Part shown: piece after piece, positions 1 through 7,789 of the stretch
Layout of the letters: each line of letters begins with the position of its first letter
Numbering within the stretch: position 1 is the first letter of the stretch
DNA from: Fonticella tunisiensis
GTDB taxonomy: Bacteria > Bacillota > Clostridia > Clostridiales > Caloramatoraceae
Direction of reading: 5' to 3'
DNA: 64,000 bases
Assembly: GCF_004364155.1 (NCBI RefSeq)
Contig: NZ_SOAZ01000008.1
Location: 1-64,000 of the forward strand
Notes under the pieces: model-generated
Databases searched by the model: none
Seen by the model: the letters and a program-made list of their open reading frames with translations, nothing else
Told to the model about the DNA's origin: nothing
Program-made: the position numbers and the translations under genes

Positions 1-2
1 TG

Positions 3-155
3 ATAATAGCCTTTAACTTAACCCAATTATACTTTTTTAGAAACATTCGAGGATTCAGAGAAAAAAGGCTTTTGCAGATAAATATAATAGAAGATTTGAA
101 AGATGAAATGTTGATAATTATGAATTGGATTAATCCAATTTTTAACACCGCATAG
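3..155 (+). CDS. C-terminal tail of a possible transposase (5' end outside window)
   Basis: A reading frame runs in from the left edge and stays open for 50 codons to a TAG at 153-155. The peptide has a hydrophobic stretch followed by a basic FRNIRGFREKRLLQ-type segment and an acidic end (IIEDLKDEM). That is the texture of transposase C-termini, but I cannot name an IS family. No terminal inverted repeat could be fixed. It may equally be chance open frame in AT-rich DNA. Confidence 0.3.
   Translation: MIAFNLTQLYFFRNIRGFREKRLLQINIIEDLKDEMLIIMNWINPIFNTA
123..140. repeat. Perfect 18-bp palindrome
   Basis: AATTGGATTAATCCAATT reads the same on both strands. It lies inside the open frame at the left edge and could be a protein-binding site or a chance AT-rich palindrome. 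I can assign no function. Confidence 0.3.
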
Positions 156-268
156 TCGATAATAAAATTGGAAATACAGCTTTTCATTATGATGGGGAGG
201 GGGAAGGTGTATCTATATACATGGCCTACGGCCTTTTTCCCTTCCAAAATTTCAATAAAATAGAAAAA

Positions 269-311
269 ATCTAATTTCCTATAAAGAAAAAAGCTTTACT
301 GGAAATTAGAT
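269..311. repeat. Long two-tier hairpin between the left-edge frame and the glycine leader
   Basis: The outer arms ATCTAATTTCC and GGAAATTAGAT pair over 11 bp. Inside them TAAAG pairs with CTTTA around an A-rich loop. No U-run follows, so it is not a normal terminator. A second, weaker fold (GGCC-tac-GGCC then TTTTT) sits just upstream at about 221-237. The stretch 156-340 holds these folds and no coding sequence that I can support. They could be the end of an insertion element. Confidence 0.4.
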
Positions 312-340
312 GCGAAATCTCTGTTACGGATTAAGGATAC

Positions 341-369
341 TTGAATAAACTCAAGAAAATTGGTAAGAT
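341..369 (+). promoter_or_regulatory. Housekeeping-type promoter for the glycine-leader operon
   Basis: TTGAAT at 341-346 and TAAGAT at 364-369 are separated by exactly 17 bases, a good sigma-A arrangement. The predicted start near 376 lies about 30 bases before the aptamer. Assigned by inspection only. Confidence 0.45.
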
Positions 370-404
370 ATAAAGTATTATTTAAAACTTGACAGTTTGA
401 TGAA

Positions 405-562
405 GATAGCGAGAAAGAGGTAGATTTATCTATTCATTGAAGAGGTTAATTTTTCAGGTACCATATTATGGGGATAGCCCTTATTGGCGATCCTCTGGAG
501 AGACTCTTCATGAGTACCGAAGGAGAAAGTCTGCAAATAAAACTTAAAATATTTAGGAGGAA
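405..562 (+). promoter_or_regulatory. Glycine riboswitch-like leader (two aptamers)
   Basis: Two glycine-aptamer signatures lie in tandem. The first ends with TTTCAGGTACCAT then GGGGATAGC, the hallmark 3' side of the glycine fold. The second contains CTCTGGAGAGAC and ACCGAAGGAGAAA, matching the conserved core. The linker between them is short, as is usual for glycine tandems. No intrinsic terminator separates the leader from the gene. Instead the ribosome site AGGAGG (555-560) can pair with TCCTCT at 491-496, which suggests control of translation. The second aptamer's 3' side is less canonical. The downstream ACT-domain gene fits amino-acid sensing. Confidence 0.68.
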
Positions 563-568
563 CGCAAA

Positions 569-838
569 ATGAGAGCTGTTATAACTGTAATTGGAAAAGA
601 CAAAATAGGAATTATTGCAGGAATAAGTACTATACTTGCAGAATGCAATGTAAATATTCTTGATATTAGCCAAACCATTCTACAGGATTATTTTACAATG
701 ATTATGCTTGTGGATTTAACTTATATGAATGTATCGTTGAGCGAATTAAATGAAAAACTGGATAAAAAAGAAGAATCTTTAGGGGTATCCATCAAGGTAC
801 AACATGAAGATATCTTTAAAGCTATGCACCAGATATAG
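569..838 (+). CDS. ACT-domain protein, UPF0237 family
   Basis: This 89-residue protein is a single ACT domain. It opens MRAVITVIGKDKIGIIAGI, the typical first strand and ligand loop, and shows the beta-alpha-beta-beta-alpha-beta pattern over its whole length. Free-standing ACT proteins related to GcvR are thought to bind amino acids and regulate partner proteins. The gene starts 8 bases after AGGAGG and directly precedes a DUF711 gene with a 12-base gap, the same pairing seen widely in Firmicutes. The glycine-riboswitch-like leader suggests that glycine availability controls the pair. The biochemical role is not established. Confidence 0.85.
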   Translation: MRAVITVIGKDKIGIIAGISTILAECNVNILDISQTILQDYFTMIMLVDLTYMNVSLSELNEKLDKKEESLGVSIKVQHEDIFKAMHQI

Positions 839-850
839 GAGGTATTTGCA

Positions 851-2209
851 ATGATAAATTCTAATGAAATAATAGAAACAATTAGAATGATAGAAGAAGA
901 AAAACTTGATATTCGGACGATTACTATGGGAATTTCTCTTCGTGACTGCTGCGACTCCGATGGAGAAAAGGCAAGGCGGAAAATATATGATAAAATTACC
1001 CGATATGCTGAAAACTTGGTGAAGGTGGGGGAAGAGATTGAAATGGAATATGGTATCCCTATCATTAACAAGAGAATCTCGGTAACCCCTATTTCAATGA
1101 TTGCTGAATCATCGGATGAAGAGGACTATGTTAAATTTGCCGTAGCTTTAGATAAGGCAGCTAAGACCACTGGAGTAAATTTTATTGGTGGATTTTCTGC
1201 TTTAGTACACAAAGGATATACAATCGGCGATGGTAAGCTAATTGCTTCTATTCCAGAGGCGTTAAATATCACGGAAAGAGTATGTTCTTCAGTAAATGTA
1301 GCAACTTCTAAAGTTGGCATAAACATGGACGCAGTAAGACAAATGGGGGAAGTTATCAAGAAAACTGCTGAACTTACTGCGGATCGGGATGGTTTGGGTT
1401 GTGCTAAACTAGTAGTTTTTGCAAATGCGCCGGAGGACAATCCTTTTATGGCGGGAGCTTTTCATGGAGTGGGAGAGCCGGAATGTGTAATTAATGTTGG
1501 GGTAAGTGGGCCTGGGGCTGTAAAAGCTGCGCTTGAACGTGTAAAAGGAGCAGATTTTGATACGGTGGCTGAAACCATTAAAAGAACTGCATTTAAAATT
1601 ACCAGAATGGGTCAACTTGTAGCCCGGGAGGCATCTAAAAGATTGAATGTTCCCTTTGGAATTGTTGACCTATCTCTTGCGCCTACGCCGGCTGTTGGGG
1701 ACAGTGTAGCTTACATTCTTGAAGAAATGGGACTTGAAAGCTGTGGAGCACATGGAACTACAGCCGCCTTAGCATTATTAAATGATGCCGTAAAAAAGGG
1801 TGGAGTCATGGCTTCATACCATGTAGGGGGATTAAGTGGTGCGTTTATTCCTGTAAGCGAAGATGCAGGCATGATTGAAGCTGTAGAGAGGGGAGCTTTA
1901 AATATAGATAAATTAGAAGCTATGACCTGTGTTTGTTCGGTAGGGTTAGACATGATTGCAATTCCAGGAGATACTCCTGCAGAAACTATCTCAGCTATCA
2001 TTGCTGATGAATGTGCCATCGGCGTGATGAATAACAAGACTACTGCCGTACGTATTATTCCGGTACCGGGTAAAAAGGTTGGTGAAGTTGTAGAGTTTGG
2101 TGGATTATTAGGTAGAGCGCCTATTATGCAGGTAAGCAGATTTTCCAGCTGCGATTTTATAAAAAGGGGAGGAAGAATTCCTGCACCTATCCACAGCTTT
2201 AAGAATTAA
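851..2209 (+). CDS. PFL-family protein, UPF0210/DUF711
   Basis: The 452-residue product matches the full-length DUF711 (UPF0210) family, whose fold is related to glycyl-radical pyruvate formate-lyase-like proteins. Recognisable stretches include [11 protein letters not shown] near the N-terminus, the glycine-rich [12 protein letters not shown] centre and [18 protein letters not shown] near the end. I see no glycyl-radical loop, so radical chemistry should not be assumed. Its start follows GGAGG, which overlaps the ACT gene's stop codon, so the two are probably translationally coupled. A strong terminator follows. Function is unknown; the leader hints at glycine-linked metabolism. Confidence 0.85.
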   Translation: MINSNEIIETIRMIEEEKLDIRTITMGISLRDCCDSDGEKARRKIYDKITRYAENLVKVGEEIEMEYGIPIINKRISVTPISMIAESSDEEDYVKFAVALDKAAKTTGVNFIGGFSALVHKGYTIGDGKLIASIPEALNITERVCSSVNVATSKVGINMDAVRQMGEVIKKTAELTADRDGLGCAKLVVFANAPEDNPFMAGAFHGVGEPECVINVGVSGPGAVKAALERVKGADFDTVAETIKRTAFKITRMGQLVAREASKRLNVPFGIVDLSLAPTPAVGDSVAYILEEMGLESCGAHGTTAALALLNDAVKKGGVMASYHVGGLSGAFIPVSEDAGMIEAVERGALNIDKLEAMTCVCSVGLDMIAIPGDTPAETISAIIADECAIGVMNNKTTAVRIIPVPGKKVGEVVEFGGLLGRAPIMQVSRFSSCDFIKRGGRIPAPIHSFKN

Positions 2210-2232
2210 TATCTTTTGAAGAAGAAAAAAGA

Positions 2233-2300
2233 AAAACCTTCTTGCGTTTAGTAGATTTATAAGAAAATTTACTAATGGCAGGAAGGTTTAATTATTTTTC
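2233..2300 (+). terminator. Terminator after the ACT-DUF711 operon
   Basis: AAACCTTCTTGC pairs with GCAGGAAGGTTT, with a second paired tier (TTTAGTAGATTT with AAATTTACTAA) inside. It is followed by an AT-rich ATTATTTTTC tract. The stem is long and nearly perfect. Confidence 0.75.
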
Positions 2301-2341
2301 TATCAAAAATTCAGTGTTCTCATACTATATCTTTTATATCA

Positions 2342-2366
2342 GGGGGCACCGTATGCAGGTACCCCG
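2342..2366 (-). terminator. GC-rich hairpin at the aspD 3' end (weak terminator candidate)
   Basis: On the minus strand GGGGTACC pairs with GGTGCCCC, one G-U pair included. It lies just past the aspartate decarboxylase stop. No good U-run follows on that strand, so termination is uncertain. Confidence 0.35.
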
Positions 2367-2388
2367 AAATTTTTCATGAATAAAACCT

Positions 2389-4044
2389 CTATTGAGAAGA
2401 TTTTTGCAAGCCAAGTCTTGATGATTCCCTCCATAACGAAACATACTCCTCAAGTACCTTATGGAGAACTTTACCAATTATAGAGTATGCCTCATCATTG
2501 AGATTTGCAAGCGATATTCTAATTGACCATTCTGGCCCGGAGAATCCGCCACCACTTAAGAGAACAATTGATGATTCCTGTGCCAGACGATAGAGGATGT
2601 CTACGGGTTTGTGATGTTCCTTAAGATATCTAGCGAATTCTTCACCGTAATAGTGACATGCCCATTCCAGTAAATCAAACTCAGTATAATAAGCTGCGTC
2701 ATAAGGATCCTTTCGCAGATCCAATCCAAGACTGTCGAAAAATAACTTTTGACGCCGCCTGCAAATATTTTTAGTTAACTCTTTGTATCTGTTTTCTTTA
2801 TCAAGAAGGGCAAATGCACAGAAAAAGGCCATCTGTACCTGCTGGGGTGTTGATAAACCCGCTGTGTGATTTAACGCAACCTGACGGCTGTCAGCAACAA
2901 TTCTATCGATAAATGGTATGTCATCAGGATTAGTTGAAAGGGCTGCATATCGCTGTCTCAGCTCTTCCTTGATGTTCTCGGGCAATTCCTTAAGCAATTT
3001 GTCAAACACGTTGTTTTCATGAAGGGCAATTGTCCCAAGTCGCCAGCCCGTTACTCCAAAATATTTTGAAAATGAATAAACTCCAATCGTATTAAATGGT
3101 AGGTCAGCCATTAAAGAGCGAAAGTTGTCTACAAAGGTACCATATACATCATCGGAAATAATCATAAGGTTTGGATTATAATCCTCTACGATATTGATTA
3201 GTTGCCTGACCGATTCAGGCTTAATTGCAACGGAAGGTGGATTGCTGGGGTTTACAACAAACAGAGCTTTTATTGTTGTATCACGAAGCTTTTCAAGTTC
3301 AGACTCTGGATACTGCCAGGTGTGGGTGCCGTCTTCTGTCATTTCATTGGCTCTTATTTTTATTACTTCAAAGTTATATCTGGGTAGAAGAGGAATTTCA
3401 AGGTATGGAGTGAAGATAGGAGTCATCAGCGCTATCCTATCCCCCCTGGATAATAATTCATTTGCGATAAGGGAATCGAATATGTAGCACATTGCAGCAG
3501 TGGCACCTTCCACTGCAAATATGTTAAATTTGCCCACAGGAGGCCTGTTATAACACATTTCCTGAACAAGATATTCATGGACAACCATTTCAATGTGTGG
3601 AAGCATCCTGTCTGGGACAGGATAATTATCACCAATGATGCCGTCTGCCAGTTCATGTACCCAGGCATCTGGATCAAAGCCCAGGTTGGTTATACCGTAA
3701 TCTATTATTTTTTCAAGTAGTTCTATTCCAGAAGCATCGCTGTGTCTTGCAGCGTAGCTCTTAAAGCGGCTGGCAATTCCTCCCCTTCTCGGCATACCAG
3801 CCAGATCCCCTTCATTCCATACTCTTCGAGCTTCCTCTACAGCAAACTGTCCGAAGGTGAAAAAGGCTTCACGGGGAGTTGCTGCTGTCCAGTTTGGGTT
3901 ACCTCTTCCAGCATCCAGTAAGACATGCGCGCTTTTTTTCCCCTGTCCTTCTGCGAGGTGAATCAGCCTATTTTTAAATTCAAAAGGGCTAATTTTTCCA
4001 TATACATTTTCCAATTCTTCACGCTGGATATTGTAGAAATCCAT
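2389..4044 (-). CDS. aspD: Bifunctional aspartate transaminase / aspartate 4-decarboxylase
   Basis: This 551-residue fold-type I PLP enzyme is expected to convert L-aspartate to L-alanine and CO2, with side aminotransferase activity. The long N-terminal arm (LLDAGRGNPNWTAATPREAF) is diagnostic of the aspartate 4-decarboxylase family and absent from ordinary aminotransferases. The PLP lysine lies in YSFSKYFGVTGWRLG. The usual family length is about 530-550. GGGAGG stands 10 bases before the ATG. A small zinc-ribbon gene lies upstream on the same strand with a 44-base gap. No AspT-type antiporter is adjacent, so coupling to a proton-motive cycle is not shown here. Confidence 0.85.
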   Translation of the reverse strand: MDFYNIQREELENVYGKISPFEFKNRLIHLAEGQGKKSAHVLLDAGRGNPNWTAATPREAFFTFGQFAVEEARRVWNEGDLAGMPRRGGIASRFKSYAARHSDASGIELLEKIIDYGITNLGFDPDAWVHELADGIIGDNYPVPDRMLPHIEMVVHEYLVQEMCYNRPPVGKFNIFAVEGATAAMCYIFDSLIANELLSRGDRIALMTPIFTPYLEIPLLPRYNFEVIKIRANEMTEDGTHTWQYPESELEKLRDTTIKALFVVNPSNPPSVAIKPESVRQLINIVEDYNPNLMIISDDVYGTFVDNFRSLMADLPFNTIGVYSFSKYFGVTGWRLGTIALHENNVFDKLLKELPENIKEELRQRYAALSTNPDDIPFIDRIVADSRQVALNHTAGLSTPQQVQMAFFCAFALLDKENRYKELTKNICRRRQKLFFDSLGLDLRKDPYDAAYYTEFDLLEWACHYYGEEFARYLKEHHKPVDILYRLAQESSIVLLSGGGFSGPEWSIRISLANLNDEAYSIIGKVLHKVLEEYVSLWRESSRLGLQKSSQ

Positions 4045-4088
4045 ATTATTTTGTCCTCCCTTGGTAGTTAGATGGTTTTAAACAATCT

Positions 4089-4403
4089 TTATCCTAAAAA
4101 TTCAGGATTTGAAACATAATATGAACGTATAGCCTTCTGCAAAATTATAAGGTCAACCCCCCTGTTGCCTTCGTTAAAGGAGCAGAGGTATCTAGAGCCA
4201 CAAACATTACATTCTATATACTGTCTGGACTCAAGGAGTTTTCGATTGTCAAATAAAAATGGAAGGAACTCTTCATCGTTTTTAAGGCCCGGAGCATTAG
4301 AATCAATTGAATAGGAATATAAATAAGTAGCTTCATATTTTGCAGTAAAGCTGCTGTCGTTGCATGCTGGACAAACTATGCGGGTTGAAAGATTCAATTT
4401 CAT
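4089..4403 (-). CDS. Small protein with two CxxC pairs (zinc-ribbon-like), unknown function
   Basis: The roughly 104-residue protein has CPAC near the N-terminus and CNVCGSRYLC in the middle, enough ligands for one structural zinc. I do not recognise the family. The start is ambiguous: ATG at 4403 lies only two bases from GGAAGG, while a TTG six bases further in would have ideal spacing. It probably shares a transcript with the aspartate decarboxylase gene downstream. It could be a regulator, a chaperone-like accessory or a nucleic-acid-binding protein. Confidence 0.6.
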   Translation of the reverse strand: MKLNLSTRIVCPACNDSSFTAKYEATYLYSYSIDSNAPGLKNDEEFLPFLFDNRKLLESRQYIECNVCGSRYLCSFNEGNRGVDLIILQKAIRSYYVSNPEFLG

Positions 4404-4540
4404 CACCTTCCACTTGTTTTAGCATTATATATATTATAGCTCCGTTTTAATATACATATACTTTATGGAAAGGATAAAGACGATGGATTTTAGGATGCTT
4501 GAGGTAAAGGACTTTACCAGTTTAAAAATAGCATAAAATC

Positions 4541-4577
4541 AAAACAACACCTTCCGATTACCAGAAGGTGTTGTTTT
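4541..4577 (-). terminator. Terminator downstream of greA
   Basis: AAAACAACACCTTC and GAAGGTGTTGTTTT form a perfect 14-bp stem around a 9-base loop. Flanking A and T runs make it usable on both strands. It sits a few bases past the greA stop. Confidence 0.85.
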
Positions 4578-4582
4578 GTGAA

Positions 4583-5059
4583 TTATTCAACTGTAATTTT
4601 TTCTATTCTGACAGCATATCTTCCCTGTGGAGATTCAACCATTACTTCATCTCCTACTTTGTGCTTATATATGGCTTTTCCAAGGGGAGATTCTATGCTT
4701 ATCATGTTGTTTAATGGATCTGCTTCTATGGTTGTGACGATTTTAAACTCATCTACTTCATTGTCCTCCAGAAATCTAACAGAGACTGATTTTCCAATTC
4801 CAACTTCATCTTCAGAGGTGGTATCCTTTATGATTTTGGCGGTTCTTATCATTCTTTCAAGATAACGTATTCTGCTCTCATTTTTAGCCCTTTCCCTTTT
4901 GGCTGCTTTGTATTCAAAGTTTTCGCTTAGATCTCCATGGGCCCTTGCCTCTTTAATATCCTCGAGTATTTTATGCCTTACAACGACTTTGCGATATTCA
5001 ATTTCTTCTTTAAGCTTGTTAATCGCTTCTTCGGTAAGGTAATTATGCAATTTAATCAC
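4583..5059 (-). CDS. greA: Transcription elongation factor GreA
   Basis: GreA rescues backtracked RNA polymerase by stimulating transcript cleavage through the secondary channel. The 158-residue length is standard. Residues 1-75 form the antiparallel coiled coil, with the acidic tip in IKEARAHGDLSENFEY, the family signature. The C-terminal half is the FKBP-like domain (VGDEVMVESPQGRYAVRIEKI). The gene stands alone between a strong terminator and an AT-rich intergenic region. Confidence 0.95.
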   Translation of the reverse strand: MIKLHNYLTEEAINKLKEEIEYRKVVVRHKILEDIKEARAHGDLSENFEYKAAKRERAKNESRIRYLERMIRTAKIIKDTTSEDEVGIGKSVSVRFLEDNEVDEFKIVTTIEADPLNNMISIESPLGKAIYKHKVGDEVMVESPQGRYAVRIEKITVE

Positions 5060-5407
5060 CCTTCTTTTTATAAATTTAGTATAATATTATAATAACATTT
5101 ATATTGATAATATGTTATTTGTTTTTATATTAACATTATATATCAGTATTATGAAGCTATGGAAGATAAGTTCATAAAATGGGACAAAGTAAAATATTTA
5201 AAATTTGCTTGTTTATCTTTATAAAAAATAATTAATTTTCGAAGGATAATGGATATTAATATAGAATATACAAATAATGTGCATTTCTATATCTTATTTG
5301 ATGGTGTTGCGGTTTTTGTAAAAATATCCATATTATATATTTTCAATAGTTAGACGAAACTGTTGAAGCAAAATTTGTATTCTATATGCAGTAAGGGGGA
5401 TACTAAT
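5060..5407. other. AT-rich intergenic region between greA and the MATE gene
   Basis: About 350 bases between divergent genes must hold both promoters. I see an imperfect inverted repeat (ATAACA ... TGTTAT near 5093-5118) but no leader-RNA family I recognise and no small gene that I can support. Confidence 0.4.
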
Positions 5408-6778
5408 ATGAAAACTATTCGAGAGGATGTATTAAAATTAACTGTTCCTATTCTCGTTGAACAGATGTTTGTAATGTCTATGGGAACGATAAACACGATG
5501 ATGGCAGGGCACATTGGAAAGGAAGCAGTATCGGCAATTGGAATGGTGGACTCCATTAATAATATTTTTATTGCGTTCTTCTCAGCCCTGGCTGTTGGAG
5601 GTACGGTCGTTGTAGCGCAGTATACAGGGCAGAGAAACGTTAAAAAGGCAAACGAAGCTACAAAACAGGCGCTTTATTCAAGTTTAGCCATATCACTTGC
5701 AATTACAATTATTACATGGGTTTTTAGGGAGCCTCTTATATCCATACTTTATGGCTCAGCAGAAAAGGAAGTCATAAACGACGCCTTTATCTATCTTGCA
5801 ATAACGCTTCTCACCTATCCAGCCATATCAATAAGCCTTGTTGCAAATGGAGTTCTCCGGGGGGCAGGTGACTCTAAGACTCCAATGACAATAACGATAG
5901 TTATGAACATTATGAACGTTATTTTAAGCTATCTTTTGATTTATGGAATTAACATAAAAAATAATTTTATTAATATTTATATTAAGGGGCTTGGAATAGA
6001 AGGTGCAGCCCTTGGAATTGCAGCTGCAAGGACAATTGGTGCTCTTATTGTTATGCTTGTTCTCCTAAGAGGGTCGGCATCGTTAAAGCTTAAGGGTATT
6101 TTCAAATTCAAAATGGATAAGGAGTTGCTAAAATCTATTTTTGGTATAGGAGTTCCGGCAAGTGTGGAATCCCTTCTTTTTAATGGTGGAAAACTGATAA
6201 CGCAGATTTATATAGTAGGCATGGGTACAGTATCCATAGCTTCTAATGCTATAGCAGGATCCATAATTTCAATGTTAAATATTCCAGGGAATGCACTAAG
6301 CATTGCTGCGACTGCACTTGTAGGGCAATATATGGGAAGAGGAAACACAGAGGAGTCGGGTAGAGTATTGTCATATATGACAAAGCTTTCTACCATATGT
6401 CTGGCAATAATTGGGGTATTATCGGTTCCATTTGCAAACCAAATTGCAATGCTTTATAACAAAAATGCTGACATAGTACAATTAACTGCAGATATTATAA
6501 GAATTAATGCAATATTTATGCCACTTTGGTCCGTATCCTTTGTTTTGCCGGCAGGATTGAAAGGTGCAGGGGATGCTACCTATACAATGGTTACAGCAGT
6601 AATTGGAATGTGGCTGTTTAGAATTACACTGGGATACTTTTTAGGAATTCCATTAAAGCTTGGATTAATTGGGGTATGGATGGGCATGTACATTGACTGG
6701 CTTGTTCGTGGAATATTGTATTATAAAAGGTTGAAAAATGGAAAGTGGAAAGACCACGTTGTGATAAGGAGCGTGTAA
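5408..6778 (+). CDS. MATE-family multidrug/toxin efflux transporter
   Basis: This integral membrane protein of about 456 residues has two MatE repeats and roughly 12 hydrophobic segments. Recognisable MATE stretches include VPILVEQMFVMSMGTINTMMAGHIG at the N-terminus and LRGAGDSKTPM, repeated as LKGAGDATYTM in the second half. MATE proteins export cationic compounds using sodium or proton gradients. I use ATG at 5408, seven bases after AGGGGGA. An upstream TTG would add 15 residues but lacks a ribosome site. Substrate cannot be read from the sequence. Confidence 0.9.
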   Translation: MKTIREDVLKLTVPILVEQMFVMSMGTINTMMAGHIGKEAVSAIGMVDSINNIFIAFFSALAVGGTVVVAQYTGQRNVKKANEATKQALYSSLAISLAITIITWVFREPLISILYGSAEKEVINDAFIYLAITLLTYPAISISLVANGVLRGAGDSKTPMTITIVMNIMNVILSYLLIYGINIKNNFINIYIKGLGIEGAALGIAAARTIGALIVMLVLLRGSASLKLKGIFKFKMDKELLKSIFGIGVPASVESLLFNGGKLITQIYIVGMGTVSIASNAIAGSIISMLNIPGNALSIAATALVGQYMGRGNTEESGRVLSYMTKLSTICLAIIGVLSVPFANQIAMLYNKNADIVQLTADIIRINAIFMPLWSVSFVLPAGLKGAGDATYTMVTAVIGMWLFRITLGYFLGIPLKLGLIGVWMGMYIDWLVRGILYYKRLKNGKWKDHVVIRSV

Positions 6779-6864
6779 AAACAAAGGGACTGGATATTGC
6801 TTTCTAAAGACAAGCAGGGATAAAGCTGTTATAATATTGTTCGTAGTACTAAGGAGGCGATAGA

Positions 6865-7734
6865 ATGAGCAACGTGGCTGGAAGTGGATGTGAGGTACTG
6901 ATACCTTTCAGCGAAAGAAAACCTCTGGAGGAAATAGAAAGAAGTATAATCAAAAAATATAGAAAACATATATGGTCCAAATTTGTTAAGGCAATAAACG
7001 ATTATAAACTGGTGGAAGAGGGAGACAAAATTGCAGTGGCCATATCAGGTGGCAAGGATAGTCTGTTAATGGCAAAGCTATTTCAGGAGCTGAAGCGCCA
7101 TAGAAAGTTTAATTTCGAAGTGGAGTTTATTGCTATGGACCCGGGATATCATCCAAGTATTAGGGATCTTTTGATTGATAACTGCAGGTACTTGAATATA
7201 CCTGTACACATTTTTGAATCAGGTATATTTGAAATTGCAGATAGGATTGCAAACGACTATCCCTGTTACATGTGTGCAAGGATGAGGAGAGGAGCCCTTT
7301 ACTCAAAGGCCCGGGAGCTTGGATGTAACAAACTTGCATTAGGCCATCACTTTAATGACGTTATTGAAACAACTATGTTAAATCTTATATATACTGGATG
7401 CTTTAAAACAATGCTTCCAAAATTAAAATCAACAAACTTTAAAGGACTTGAGCTTATAAGGCCGCTATATTATATTGAGGAGCGCCATATTGCAAGCTTT
7501 ACTCAGGAAAACGGTATATGGCCTTTAAACTGTGCATGTATGGTGGCGGCCAAAAGGACTGCCAACAAGAGATATGAAATAAAGGAATTAATTGAGAACT
7601 TAAAGGAGAATTTCTATAAGGAAGCGGACAAATCCATATTTACAGCAGCTCAAAATGTTAATATGAACTCCATTTTAGGATGGCAAAAGGATGGGAAAAA
7701 CTATACTTACCTTGATTTTTATGACGAGGAGTGA
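6865..7734 (+). CDS. TtcA-family PP-loop ATPase (tRNA thiolation-like)
   Basis: The 289-residue protein carries the PP-loop AISGGKDSL that adenylates a substrate. CYMCARMRR supplies a CxxC, and a third cysteine lies in NCACM, the Fe-S/thiolation set of TtcA/TtuA-type tRNA sulfurtransferases. It also has the GHHFNDVIETTMLNL segment typical of the family. TtcA makes 2-thiocytidine in tRNA, but Clostridia carry several paralogues, so the target is not certain. AAGGAGG precedes the ATG with good spacing. It appears monocistronic, with a terminator shared with adhE on the other side. Confidence 0.85.
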   Translation: MSNVAGSGCEVLIPFSERKPLEEIERSIIKKYRKHIWSKFVKAINDYKLVEEGDKIAVAISGGKDSLLMAKLFQELKRHRKFNFEVEFIAMDPGYHPSIRDLLIDNCRYLNIPVHIFESGIFEIADRIANDYPCYMCARMRRGALYSKARELGCNKLALGHHFNDVIETTMLNLIYTGCFKTMLPKLKSTNFKGLELIRPLYYIEERHIASFTQENGIWPLNCACMVAAKRTANKRYEIKELIENLKENFYKEADKSIFTAAQNVNMNSILGWQKDGKNYTYLDFYDEE

Positions 7735-7742
7735 GAATCATA

Positions 7743-7782
7743 TTAAAAAGCAGCGACATAGATTTTATGCCGCTGCTTTTTA
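7743..7782. terminator. Bidirectional terminator between the TtcA-like gene and adhE
   Basis: AAAAAGCAGCG-a-CAT pairs with ATG-c-CGCTGCTTTTT around a short loop. A- and T-runs on both sides let it serve both convergent genes. Confidence 0.85.
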
Positions 7783-7789
7783 ATGTTTA

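Noticed and set aside
4482-4535. 17-codon ORF with a GGAAAGGAT ribosome site, possible leader peptide
   Set aside because: No conserved motif, and it leads into a terminator belonging to the opposite-strand greA. Too weak to call.
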